From assembly GCA_945859605.1 (NCBI GenBank), contig OX243818.1, positions 40,269,596-40,333,595 of the forward strand: DNA of 64,000 nt, read 5' to 3'. Positions within the stretch are counted from its first letter, which is position 1. Each line of letters opens with the position of its first letter. This DNA is from Lumbricus rubellus (Eukaryota > Annelida > Clitellata > Crassiclitellata > Lumbricidae). The notes below the pieces were generated by a model, which saw only the letters and a list, made by a program, of their open reading frames with translations, was not told the DNA's origin and ran no database searches. Both the position numbers and the translations under genes were made by a program. Shown in pieces: positions 21,626-32,772 of the stretch.

Positions 21626-22530
21626 TTATTTCGGACTTAAAGAGTACACATTGACATTATTAATTTGATATCCTGCGACGATCAGTTGTTTGTTTTCTTC
21701 ATCGTAACATAATTTGTTTGGCCAAAGGATTACCCTTTCTTCTTTCTCTTCTGTTGGAATAAGAATTCTATTCCATTTAAGATCTGAATCCAAGAGAATC
21801 ACTCTGTGATTCCCTGAGTCAACCACAAACAGTCGATCGTCTGAATCTATTGCGAGATATTCAGGATCATTAAGTTGCTGTGTTTCATTTGATTGAATAA
21901 AACGGCGGATGACCATCTGTCCATCTCTGCTCAATTCACTTATGACCCATTTCCTTACACTGTATGTCCCATCAAACTCACTTTCTCCCTTCTCTTGTAT
22001 CAACCAATGAAGAATGATGAAATTCCCAATGGATGTTTCCACTGCATGACGAGGCATTCCTATGTCTGTTGGTAACTGAATGTGTCGAATACATTCTGCG
22101 TCTAATCCGCAGATCGTCGGCAATGACGGTAAATGATTGAAAACCATGAACTGACCATCAGCCGATATTGACATACTACTTTGTAGATAATCGACTGTAA
22201 GCCATTTGACGACTTTGTATCTGTCATCTTCTTCTCTAGTTATCTTCCAGACGCGACTCTCATTATATTCAGTAACGTAGAGACAATTTTGCGTCTCATT
22301 AGATCCAATGTCATCGGGAAATTTAATCTCTGTTAATTCGATTTCATTTTGCCAATGAAATGGATTTTGATCTTCAAAGACATGAATTACAGGCGGAGGA
22401 GGAGAAAGAGAAGACGATACAAAGAGTATATAGATTTCGTTTCGCAACTTAGTCACTCCACGCACATACATATCTATAAATTCTTGTGTCTTGATTCTCT
22501 GAGTAAAACTGATGGAAAACGAACACACGA
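21626..22530 (-). CDS. Gene B exon 5, NHL-type beta-propeller
   Basis: Acceptor TTCTATTTTTCAG, then VVCSFSISFTQRIKTQEF. Blade motifs: VIHVFEDQNPFHWQNEIEL, NCLYVTEYNESRVWKI, SMSISADGQFMVF, YLAIDSDDRLFVVDSGNHRV, LCYDEENKQLIVAG, and the end NVNVYSLSPK*. Only six residues differ from gene D. The ORF seems to begin MFSILFYFSVVC like a signal peptide, but that start is TTG and the stretch is the intron's pyrimidine tract. AATAAA overlaps the stop codon. Confidence 0.78.
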
Positions 22531-22703
22531 CTGAAAAATAGAACAAAATGGAGAACAAAATAATTACTAATACGAAGAAATTCGTTGAAAGTCATTAGAT
22601 TTTTTGTACAATATATTTACCTTAGTCTATAACCGAAAAGTAATGATGATAATGATGATCATGAGGATGATGTTTTTTTCTTATTATTATTATTATTACT
22701 ATT

Positions 22704-22762
22704 CGTTGAAAGTCATTAGATTTTTAGTACAATATATGAACTGACCATCAGCCGATATTACT
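22704..22762 (-). repeat. Chimeric micro-duplication of intron 4 and exon 5
   Basis: A 37-bp copy of 22580-22616 (ATTCGTTGAAAGTCATTAGA..) is fused to a 22-bp copy of exon 5 (GAACTGACCATCAGCCGATATT, as at 22148-22170), then an (ATT)n tract. The same chimera occurs at about 55440-55500 beside gene D, so it predates the B/D duplication. Confidence 0.8.
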
Positions 22763-22789
22763 ATTATTATTATTATTATTTTTTTTTTT

Positions 22790-24206
22790 ATGCCCCGAGG
22801 TATTTAGGATTCCTCAGGGACTTATTACTAACTACGTGTTTAAAAACCAGTCCAGAATGGCCCTAATCGTCGATTTCTTGGCTAGCGAAAGTGCCCCTAA
22901 ACGCTACTGCGTTAAACCGTTGTATTGTAAGTGAAAGACGGTGGAATAAAAAAGTTGTTTCTCTTGCGTCCCCCGTAACGGTGCAGAGTTTCTGACCCAG
23001 ATCGGACAGGAACGCCAGGCCTTCGTTGTTGATCGGGCCCAGGGTTTCAAAGGCCAAAGGGGTGAAATGGTATGTGGACGACAGCTCTGTGTATTTGTCG
23101 ATCTTTCGGGTCGATGCCCGTTCTGCAGCAGCACCAGCAGTTTGGGAGGTGTCTGGCAGGTAGGATGTAGCCAGAGTATCTATCACGGTTGCGTCCCAGA
23201 TGAGGCATCGCCTAACACGCCATGGGATCAGGGTGAGGCCGTCAGGTCTTCTGCTGTCCGTTCTCAAGAGGCCCACGGGCTCCTTTGTAGACGGATAGCC
23301 GGCACGGATCAAGCTCTGAAAGATGATATTGTTTAGAGCCGCGTGTCTCGGCATGCGACCTTGTCCCAGCGCGCAGGAGAGCCCGTGATGTCCATCTGCC
23401 AACACCGGGGCCCCGCATGGGCACCCATGTGGCTCGCACAGTGGAACCCCCAGCCGCAAACCCACCGCCACCCTGATCGATTCGTCGTCAAGCCTAAGCC
23501 CACAGCTTGTAATGGGGAGGGCCAGCAACCAGTCTCCCGCGTGTGGGGTTGATATGGCCTTAAGGCGAGCCTGATTTGTTGGATCGGGAAATCTGGCGTG
23601 TAGGCAGGAGACTACCCCATCGATCAGAGGTGTATCCCATGCTGATTGTTTATGGGTGAGACTCCCCTCTGGGCACTGCATGGCACTAGCCTCGCACCAT
23701 CTGGTCGTCAGTGCCTCGCGTTGTTGGTCTGCTAAGGCTGCGTCTCCCAACATGGTGGACTGGAGCAGATCGGTCCCTGCGGCTGAAGCCAGAAAGGCGG
23801 GTAGTGCCAGCGAGGTCACCGATCGAATTCCCAGTCCGCCCCTTTTGATGGGGAGTGAGGCCTGAAGCCATGCGTCATCCGATAAGGGGAGGCTGAGAAC
23901 CCTGCCCAGGCCAGATCGCAAGGCTGCATCGTATTGCAGTAGTCCCGGATGGTCAACACAAGGACAGCAGCGTAGGGTATGGAGCAGCCTCGTCGCACTG
24001 AGCGAGTACCTCAGCAGAATGATCGCATCATGCGTGGAAATGATTGAAAGCTTATCGATCATCCGCTTCAATTCGATCGTGCGAGCGTCCAAGGCCTCGT
24101 CCAACGCCCCTAGGGTCGACAGAGGCGCTCCCAAGAGCGAAGCATTCTGAGGATTGGTCCTTGTAAAGAGTTCCAGTGGGAGTTTGCCCTCTGCGATGCT
24201 GGGAGA
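22790..24206 (-). pseudogene. R4/Dong-like LINE, 5'-truncated (copy a)
   Basis: A continuous minus-strand frame from about 24206 to 22863 encodes the end of a non-LTR polyprotein. GGLGIRSVTSLALPAFLAS lies in the thumb. A zinc-finger-like CPCGAPVLADGHHGLSC..RH follows. Then comes RRPDGLTLIPW..RRCLIWDATVIDT, which fits a restriction-like (PD..D.T) nuclease, and FLFHRLSLTIQRFNAVAF. The RT catalytic part is absent. Both sides are (ATT)n. R4/Dong assignment is by nuclease type and TAA target, from general knowledge. Confidence 0.65.
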
Positions 24207-24233
24207 ATTTATTATTATTATTATTATTATTAT

Positions 24234-25321
24234 TTTAAATAGCGTCTAGTGTAAAAGCTAGGTCCGCGACAGTCGGTTGCTTCTGTCATTCCACGGCTCG
24301 TTTTGCCGGATTGTAAATCCCTTTCTAAGGTCGGTCGGGGAGCGATGGCAATGTTCCTGAGAGGCAGATGGCGTTCCCCCGCTGAAGAGCCACCGAAATC
24401 CGCTGGAACAAGTACGACGACTCCATAGGGTCATAGGTAGCAGCGGTAATTCTCCTCCCCAACTCAGAAATGAAATCCAGTCCTTCTACGCACCAAGCGC
24501 CACTGGTCTCCAAGGCGACCGCCACAAAATCGTGGGTACTGGTGATGTTGGAATACTTTATAGATTTTGACGTAGCCGCGCGTTCGGCGGCTACACCAGC
24601 TCCAATGGATGTGTGTGGAAGGTGTGAGAGGGCGAAAGTGTCGGGCACTGTCACATCCCATGCCAGGCATCGACCTCGTGACCATGGGGTGATTGTCACG
24701 CCGTCTGGTCGCTTCCCGTCTTCTCTAAGTAGACCGAGCGGTTCTTTGTGCGAAGGAATTTTTGCTCTGCCGAGAGCTATCCAGATAATGTCATTGATCA
24801 ATGATCATGGTGTGTCTTTGGTGTTTGCCGTTTCCTCCTCTGCACACCAGTCCATGCAATCCTCTCGCGTCGACATTCCCTAGGCAGTGGTGGCACACAT
24901 GAGGTTCACATAGCGACGTTCCTAATCTCAACCCAACTGCAAGACGTATCTCCTCGTCTGAGAGGCGCAGGCCCAGCGCACTCACAGGGGGAGCTAGCAT
25001 CCAGTCTCCAGAATGAGGGGCACGCGAAGCTAGGAGGCGAGCGCGGTCGCATGGGACACTGGTGGACTCGAGCAGACCCTTCCATGCCTTTTCGGTGAAT
25101 CTACCATCCCACTCTCTTTGGCTGTGAGTAGCTGCACCAGTTGGTGGTTCAGCGCCTGTCAAGGAGATCCAAGCGTTAAGCGCTGACTCCGCAAGTACAT
25201 AAAGAGCATCAGCTGACTCGGTTGGTAGATGCAAGCCTGCAGTTCGCTGGTGCTAGCGGCAAAAGCCAGAAAGGCAGAAAGTGCCAGCGTTGATGCACAG
25301 CGAACTCCCAGGCCACCATCT
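24234..25321 (-). pseudogene. R4/Dong-like LINE, 5'-truncated (copy b)
   Basis: Frames 25234-24791 and 24801-24325 together encode the same region: ALNAWISLTGAEP, SGDWMLAPPVSALGLRL, CEPHVCHHCLGNVDARG, KRPDGVTITPWSRGRCLAWD, SSYLFQRISVALQRGNAI. A frameshift separates them near 24800. It is flanked by (ATT)n on both sides, and a close copy is at 55621-56712. Confidence 0.65.
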
Positions 25322-25589
<268 letters not shown>

Positions 25590-25590
<1 letters not shown>

Positions 25591-26140
25591 TTATTATAAC
25601 AATCATTTATTCGTAAACAAAATTGATGCACAACAATAACCGGAGATATAAATAATGTTGCTCTGGAATGGCTCACTCGGTAGTGTCTGGTTGGGCAAAA
25701 GTGCCTCGGAAAGAAATAGCATTAAAGCGTTGGATGGTGGCAGAAAGGCGTTGAAAAAGGTAAGTCTAATGTCCCCAAAGATTAGTGTTAGACGTTTTCC
25801 AAGGTCCTTAATAAAGTCAAGTTCATTGTTGTTAATTGGGCCCATGGTCTCCAGGGCCACAGGAACAAAGTGGTGGTTGGCCAACAGGTGATCGTACTTG
25901 GCAGATTTTCTCGTGTCCGCCAATTCAGCCGCAGCCCCCACCGTTGCAGCCGAGGCATGTAGGTAGGAAGGAGCAACCGTGTCTATTACGGTGGCATCCC
26001 ACACGAGGCTACGCCCTCCTCGCCACGGAATCAAAGTCATTCCGTCGGGTCTTTTTCCATCAGTGCGTGAGAGACCGGTTGGTTCCTTGATGTTCGGCAT
26101 TCCAGCTTGTGTAAGACTTCGGCTTATGATGTCGTTTATT
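25590..26140 (-). pseudogene. R4/Dong-like LINE, 5'-truncated (copy c)
   Basis: The frame from 26100 reads MPNIKEPTGLSRTDGKRPDG, MTLIPWRGGRSLVWDATVID, ETMGPINNNELDFIKDLGKR, then diverges after a small deletion; the copy at 58110-58667 keeps ETSYLFQRLSATIQRFNAI. It is inserted between (ATT)n tracts. Confidence 0.6.
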
Positions 26141-26209
26141 ATTATTATTATTATTCTTAATAATATTATTATTTTTACTATTATTACAACTACTACTTCT
26201 ACTCTTATT

Positions 26210-26289
26210 ATTATGATGAGGAGGAGAAGGTTGACGACGACGACTACGACGATGACGATGATGATGATGACGATGACGACGATGATGAC

Positions 26290-26339
<50 letters not shown>

Positions 26340-26362
26340 CGATGACGATAACGATGATGATG
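26210..26362. repeat. (GAT/GAC)n microsatellite
   Basis: A GATGAC-type trinucleotide repeat of about 150 bp. The equivalent tract beside gene D (58738-59090) is about 350 bp. Confidence 0.95.
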
Positions 26363-26364
26363 AG

Positions 26365-26560
26365 TTCTCTGCCCGAACGCAGTTTCGTTTGCTTTGTACC
26401 CTTTTTGGATGAGATGAGTGAGGTGGTTTCCAGTTGTCTTCCTCAAAGACAAATTGTGGGTTGTCAACTTGTCCAAGGTCGCTACATATATAGTGGCTTT
26501 AGAACCATTCGGTCGCAAGACCAAGGCTTCAAACTTACCACTGCACTATCGCGTCCCACG
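26365..26560 (-). mobile_element. tRNA-like SINE, second type
   Basis: Minus strand starts GGGACGCGATAGTGCAGTGG, a box A-like region at 26552-26534, followed 30-40 bp later by GGTTCTAAAGCC, a weak box B. The body ends CATCCAAAAAGGGTAC before the (GAT)n tract. A second copy is at 59095-59292. Differs from the SINE at 11735. Confidence 0.5.
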
Positions 26561-26792
26561 AACATAATAAGCCAAAGATATAAAAAAACTATTTTGATCG
26601 TGCTTTATGTTTTTCTTAGGATGCAATAGGATATAATTGAGTTGGATACTTAGCCTAGATCATGGGAATTGTATATAATTAGTGTTTCATTTATTTTATT
26701 TTATTATATATTTTTTTTTGCTCATCGCCCTATCTAATTAATCTAAGTTCCTAAGTGATGTTGATTGTTCAGAAATGTTTAGAAGTACTTGC

Positions 26793-27143
26793 CAATGGTT
26801 TTCTTGAATTGATTGCTATCGATGTTGATCACCGTTGAAATCGGAGCTTGATTATTGTCAAAGAATAATACATCTCTCAGTTGATTCGATTCGTACAACT
26901 TCTGAATATGTTGAAGAGCTGATTGTGATCGACACCAGATCCAAACGACCACAGTCTGTCTATCCAAGTGAGAGCCCAGAATTTCTATACCTTCTTCCTT
27001 AAGTTGACTCATGAATTGATAAGTTCGACGTGACCATGATTTGGTTCCGTTTCGAAGATCTTGGATTCCTTGATGAAGCTGCTGTGATTCCATTAACGCT
27101 GTACACTTTGCACCACGAGTTTGCAATATGATTTTTGTTGCGC
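26793..27143 (-). CDS. Gene B exon 4, TRADD-N-like domain
   Basis: Acceptor TTGCTTTCAG, then GATKIILQTRGAKCTALMES, RRTYQFMSQLKEEGIEILGS, VVVWIWCRSQSALQHIQK, NQLRDVLFFDNN, STVINIDSNQFKKT. The donor ATTG|GCAAGTACT is a GC donor. The segment 26831-26942 carries a dense cluster of differences from gene D, while the rest of the exon is nearly identical. Confidence 0.6.
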
Positions 27144-27769
27144 CTGAAAGCAAAAGTAATGTTTTGAAATGTGGAACCTACTCTGGTATAGGTTTCGATA
27201 ACTTCAGTTAACCCGTTTTTGCCCAGTGTTCCATTATTGGAACATTTTATATAAAGATGACTTATTTGCAATATAGCACTATACAGTGAATATAAATCAT
27301 TTCCTGTCATTGTAAACTGGTTTTCTAAGACACTCCTATCGAAAAAAACATATTTTGAAAATTTAATAGTCGTCAGATAAGGTTTTTATGAAAATTTCCA
27401 AGTTTAAAAATTTCGACATTTTTCACGTAAAAGGTGCATAATTTAAAAAATCATTTGAACACATATCTGTGTTGAACTTTCTGGATTTTTTTGTACTCTT
27501 ATTAGCCTACCAATAATATTTCATGATAAATTTAATTAGTTTGTGTCGTGAACTTTAGTATGGACTTTTTGCAAATATATTTGATGTTCCATTATTGAAA
27601 AACATGGCACAAGCGGAGGATTGACGAGAATAACGAGTGAGAAATAGAAGCTGAATGAAGGTAGATATAGGCTAGGTATGAAATATAAGCTGGATTGAAC
27701 AAATTCGCAGTATCGATCGTGCGCGGTAACGATCGTGCGCGGTATTGAAAATCGCGGTATTGTGTGCGC

Positions 27770-27919
27770 GGTATTGTTTGTTTGTTTGTATGACCACTTG
27801 TTATAGCGCCCCTTCAAGCTCTAACTACTCAGAGGCGCTCCCGAATGCAGAGCGGACACTGCATCGGAGTTTCACGCCAAAGCGCTGAGCAAGTGTGAGT
27901 GAAGGACTTGCCCAAGGTC
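27770..27919 (-). mobile_element. SINE truncated by the CARD-exon deletion
   Basis: Same SINE as 11735-11937. Its 3' tail and body are present, but the tRNA head is removed at 27919, where CCCAAGGTC joins AAGAATCATG. The undeleted version is at 60533-60736. Confidence 0.8.
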
Positions 27920-28622
27920 AAGAATCATGTATGGTTTTCTAACCTAATTAGTGCAAATACATGTATACCTGTCATAATCCATTTTCACGCAATGTGACTC
28001 AAATGATGTCTACATGGTTGCTCAATAAAAAAAAATGTCCCACCAGAAAAATGCAATTTTTCCGCTATCAATCGAGATTGTTCTATGTAGATATCAGGAT
28101 TTATAGAGGAAAGATTTTGCAACAATCCATGAAAATTTCAATAATGAATATGCATTACTTCAGGAGTTAGGCCTAGCTGTGTAAAAACCTTTTCCCATTC
28201 TGTCAAATTTATGCAGAATCACGCTCCAATTATACATGTGATTACTTTAAGATTTGTTATAAATTACAACACTCAAAATGATGGTGATGTCATACGACCT
28301 CATTGAGATCTGTAAAGAAGCTGTTTATGAAGCTGTTAGTATTTGATGATATTTGATATAGAAATATACTACGGTATCAATTATTTATTAACCCGTTACT
28401 TATCGTCATGGGCATTGGGCAAACTGGCCTGTGTTACGGCTGCAACGAAATACTGCACTCCATCCCATTCAGTAGGCTTCATTTAATGTTAAACTTAACG
28501 TTGAACTCTCCTACCCAGACTCTTTGAAGACTGCAGGTACGTTCTAACATCAGACTTAAACCCTATTGATTATCATGTCTGGGGACTATTATGGAACGCT
28601 GCAAGACATTTCAACCAATTAC

Positions 28623-28809
28623 CTTTCCAGTAACGCCAGATTGTTCTTTTGAACCGTTTTCTGGAAATTCTTTCATAAAAGCAAACGTCGACTGACATAA
28701 GAGATCTGATAACGTCTTCGTCTCTGGGCTTTATTGATGAATTCAATATCCAATACAGATAGGACTCTTTCAAGATCATGTCCAATAACTCCAGCGGAAG
28801 ATCAATTAG
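28623..28809 (-). CDS. Gene B exon 2, F-box-like domain
   Basis: Acceptor TTTAATTACAG, then LIDLPLELLDMILKESYLYW, EDVIRSLMSVDVCF, FKRTIWRYWK. The donor AAAG|GTAATT is a normal GT where A and C have GC. An in-frame TAA lies just upstream, so the exon must be reached by splicing. It is identical in span to the copy in D. Confidence 0.7.
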
Positions 28810-28913
28810 CTGTAATTAAACGTATGCAACGTTAACACTGAGTAAGACAATATTGGATTAACTCTAAGAGAAAGAATGAAATTATAAAATCATTGATTGA
28901 TTCATTCATTCAT

Positions 28914-28990
28914 TCAAGAATTGCTATAGCGTTTCATCCATGGAACTATTCAGAGGCTCTCCCGATTCTATTACGGTAAAAGTCCAGGTT
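28914..28990. mobile_element. SINE/LINE tail remnant
   Basis: (ATTC)n followed by GCTATAGCGTTTCATCCATGG and ACTATTCAGAGGCTCTCCCG, a decayed version of the SINE tail. Also present at 63475-63550. Confidence 0.5.
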
Positions 28991-29009
28991 TGGATAGAAT
29001 ATAAATAAC

Positions 29010-29345
29010 CCAGTAAGCTACTCAGGAAACAGACGTTGCTGCTGTGTGAAACCATTCCAAACCTTTGTGAAAGTCGAGTTTCTGCATAGTTGCTGTCTTG
29101 CTGATGCTGTTCGTGTGAATAGAACCAAGAGCACTCCATTCTGCGCATAACCGAGTAACGGTGGCCATTGGATACCCGTTGAGCAGGAGGAAGTCAGGGC
29201 ATCACCAAGTTGACAATGCCGAACCAGAGCGGCGATCCTGTACTCAATGCGCTGCCATGTAGGAGGCCAGCGTAATGTCTCCAACATGACATAGCTGGGG
29301 AGATGTCCTAATTTGGAAATTTGCCATAAATGACTCGGTCCATCA
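29010..29345 (-). other. Gene B copy of the duplicated intron-1 block
   Basis: Aligns with 8465-8810 and 63600-63930. An 89-codon frame starting MLETLRWPPTWQRIEYR is not conserved across copies. Confidence 0.4.
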
Positions 29346-29508
29346 CATCTAGTTAATTTAGAATTTTATGTAGGGACGTGCTTTACTTTATTATATGCTG
29401 CGATACAGCATGCTATAATTATACAGTACATAAATTATTACGTTCCCAATATAGCATAACTGGACGAGACAAATACCATCAGCTAAACGTCGCTTAATCG
29501 CTTTTTAT

Positions 29509-30437
29509 TAGGGCTGTTGTTTAATCGCAGTTAACGCCCGCGATTAACGCGTTAACTTTTTTAACGATTAACGCGATTAAAATATTATTTTTAATCGCGA
29601 TTAAATTTTAATCGCAAAGACAACTTTTAGATAGAAAATTTTCGAACACTACAACGCGTCGGTTAATGTCAAAGCCTAAGATCTTTGGCCGAGATTGGGC
29701 TAAATTAACTCACGTAGGTGGGTTGGACGTATTTGACGGCAACAAGAACCATTTCCTGTTATCCTAATGACGGCTAGAGTGTTTTTTAAATATATAGCCT
29801 ATCCATTTTGTGAAAGTTTATCTTCCTGTAGGCCTACCTTGATTTCTATTCATATTATAATATTATTTTCATGCGGGTTATTGCAATCTAAGAATGAAAA
29901 TACCGGAGATAAACAGCAGAGAAATGTCAAGCGATGTACAGGCCTCAGTTTACCATTAGCCTAAAACGGCCGATATGCCTGCGTTAGCGTGCAAACACTT
30001 TAAGTAGGAATTCAAATATCACACCTAACACTCTAGTGTTATACACGCACGAAGCATGCTTTGCCTTTTTGTCAGCAGCGCCCGTTTCTTTGTTAAAAAT
30101 CGTCATAATCATATGGGCATTTTCTCTCGTAGGCCTATCCATTTGTTTGTGAAAAATATTCTGTAATCTGTAGGCCTATAGCCTATATAAGTCATGGCAT
30201 GTTAACCGAAACGGGCGGACTCATGACTCAGGAGAAGTACAACTCCATTGGTAATGCTCTTGCCTTGAGGACAGGAAGGGATAGGCCTATTAGACCTTTG
30301 CATGCAGTAAACGACGAGGATTTTCAAAGCTCAATTGCTGTTTTATCAACATGCGATTAATCGCTAGTTTAATCGAGATAAAAAATTCAATCGCACGATT
30401 AATCGCGATTAAAATTTTTAATCTTTGAGCAGCCCTA
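29509..30437. mobile_element. hAT-like element, TSD CTTTTTAT
   Basis: Ends TAGGGCTGTTG and, inverted, TAGGGCTGCTC. Subterminal regions are rich in GATTAATCGCGATTAA. The 8-bp repeat CTTTTTAT lies at 29501-29508 and 30438-30445. No transposase frame. In intron 1 of gene B. Confidence 0.8.
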
Positions 30438-30810
30438 CTTTTTATGCCTGACATGTCAATGTCCATTGCCTTCATCTTGACCCGGGACTTGATGACCACT
30501 GCTCCCGTACTTCCGACCGGACTAAAGGTCACTTTGCGCTGGGTGTTTTTCTTTGATCACGCGATGTCCCAATCTCTGCTCACGCAACGTCCGAGTTTCC
30601 ATTTTTTTCATCCACCCCTCAACCATTGCGCCATACTTTCTTCTTGTTGTGTGTAAACAAAGCATCAGTCAATTCAGTCAAAGATTGCTTCAAATTAGAC
30701 CATAGTTATACTTATCAATTTTATTGTGTCGTTTATATCATTAGGTCTAGGCCTACTACATTAATTTCATTAGTTGAATAATTATTAATGGCCTTACTTA
30801 GGCTACCGCG

Positions 30811-31082
30811 CAGGGCCGGATTAAGGCACGTTCAACATTTTCGGCCGAACAGGGGCCCCCACACTTTGAACACTTTAGGGGGCCCCCACAAATGCGAGAG
30901 AAAAAAATTTAGGAGCAAATTTCGACCAAACGACTATTTTCCCAAAAATTCCGCCAAATGACTTTAAAAAAAGGTCATCAACTTTTTGGCGGATGAAATG
31001 GTATGATTTTACCAAAATATTTGTAAAAAAATTCCACAAACATTTTCCGAACAGGGCCCCCACATTGCTTAATCCGACCCTG
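30811..31082. mobile_element. hAT-like MITE, TSD CTACCGCG
   Basis: 272 bp with ends CAGGGCCGGATTAAG and CAGGGTCGGATTAAG (inverted). CTACCGCG lies at 30803-30810 and 31083-31090. GGGGCCCCCAC motifs are inside. Confidence 0.85.
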
Positions 31083-31090
31083 CTACCGCG

Positions 31091-31689
31091 GCAGACCTTC
31101 TAGACGGAATTACATTCTGTCCAGTTTTCGATTTGGCAGGCTTTTTATATTCTTCATTGATATAGCCTAAAGCTATTAAAATGCTTAGGCTCTATTTAAT
31201 TATTTTATCTTAAAATGTGTTATATATTTCTCCAGTTTCCCAGCATTTCGTAAATTTTCGTTGTGGCATTCGCTGAGTGTATAATGTAGAACCGATGTAA
31301 TGTAGACATTCGAGAATTTCTCAGCATCCACCATAACCACTTCATGGAGACCAACTTAGACCTATAATTCGTCGGCGCTATTAGAAATCAAAGTCCGTTT
31401 TGGCCAAACTCCTCTGTGGGTCAGATAAAAATCCGGTTAGGTCAAACCTGAGAGACAACATGGTGCTACGAACCTACGGTGGTAATCAGTAGGCTAATGA
31501 CGGTGGTGGTATGGTGGTGCAAAGGTAACCTAATAGGCTATCGGGATAGCAAAAGTATAAAGAGTAAAGAGTTCAGTTTTCATTCGTGGGTGGAAAGTAG
31601 GAGGCGAGGTAGGACCAAAGTTAAGCAAATTTTCGGGTGTTTCGTACAGTCCCTTTAAAAAATAATAATTATTATTTATTTACACTGAC
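31091..31689. other. Gene B intron 1, no gene seen
   Basis: Contains the word TTTGGCCAAAACGGACTT with AGCGCCG (reverse of 31375-31420), also present in intron 1 of C at 37415-37455, so part of the intron is ancestral. Confidence 0.4.
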
Positions 31690-31788
31690 CTCTGTTTGGC
31701 AACTTGATGAAAATCGCAAATCAGGATTCCGGCGCTTGCGTTTACTTTCGCTTTTCTTTCCTATGCATTTCCCTATAGTTGCGCCCAT
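31690..31788 (-). CDS. Gene B exon 1, basic leader
   Basis: ATG at 31788 opens MGATIGKCIGKKSE, then SKRKRRNPDLRFSSSCQTE, with donor GAG|GTCAGT. The exon is 33 codons, phase 0, and joins exon 2 as QTE-LIDLPLE. KRKRR could serve as a nuclear localisation signal. RKRRNPDLR is shared with gene A. Confidence 0.55.
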
Positions 31789-32384
31789 AGAGTTCGTTTT
31801 CTTGCTTTGCTGAATGATGTTGCTGTGATTAAAAAATCGACTTCATAAGAACGCTTAACATAATTTTTTGTCTCCAGTCTACTGATATAACTAGATACAC
31901 TAGATAGTCTAAAAATTTCATAAATTTAAGTCCTACTTCCTTGTTGCCTTAAACAGGTAGGCCTAAGTTGTAAATTGATTGGCGTCTATTTTTAGCATTG
32001 AACTTGCTCATCATAGCACAACTACACCTGTTTTCTGTTGCGCCTCAATATTAATTTTGGCGTTTTCTCTCTCGTGAGTAGTTAGTTCAACTTTGTAGAC
32101 ATTGCTGTAAAAGATAAGGGCTGAAGTAGGACCAGATGTCTTTCTAATGATATAAACTGATTACACGGTTGATCTGACAATTATGTGTTTATTCGCACAG
32201 TTCCATGTCAGCAACGCGTGCGGTTTACCTCTCACAAGTAAATAGATTCATCAGTGAAATCTTCATTATTTTCCCTTAGCGTAGATTTTATTGATTCCAG
32301 ATTATCGATCTCATTGGCTTTCCGTAAAGAAGAAACGTAGTTAGATAGGCACACGTATAGTCATCGGCGCGTCATTAGGTACGC
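31789..32384. other. Upstream region of gene B
   Basis: Holds promoter-like blocks shared with A and C (reverse complement of TGTTAAGCGTTCTTATGAAG near 31840-31860). No other gene seen. Confidence 0.35.
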
Positions 32385-32772
32385 TGGGGTCGCGTGACAG
32401 AGTCTCCCCCTAAAAGTCTTCCCGGAGACTTTATTTCGAAATAGATTCTTCCCCGGAGGATCTGTTCTAGAATAAATTCGCCCCCCCGGAGACTATATTC
32501 TGTAATAAAGTCTCCGGGGAGATAATATTTCCTCCGTCCACGAAACAAAGCCTCCCCCGTTGATCGGGAAATCGGCTACAGTCGCATAAAATTAATAAAT
32601 GAGCATTATCAAACCGTTAGTTTACGTTGCTAACACGATAACATGTTATTTAACACGAACTTATATATACTTTTACACAAAAAATGTCTTGCAAAGCAGA
32701 TTTTCAGCCAGGGGAGACTCTGTTTCGGGGGGAGACTTTGTATCGGGGGAGACTTTATTTCGTGACACCGGC
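32385..32772. mobile_element. Fold-back element with GGGGAGACTTTATTTC repeat arms
   Basis: Left arm 32388-32570 carries AGTCTCCCC units and right arm 32700-32772 carries GGGGGAGACTTT.TTTCG units in inverse orientation, ending CGTGACACCGGCC. A one-sided relative is at 34000-34160. Confidence 0.55.

Noticed and set aside
22863..24134. Cellular enzyme gene of 423 residues
   Set aside because: The same region recurs in several truncated copies bounded by ATT tracts and matches the C-terminus of a LINE polyprotein.
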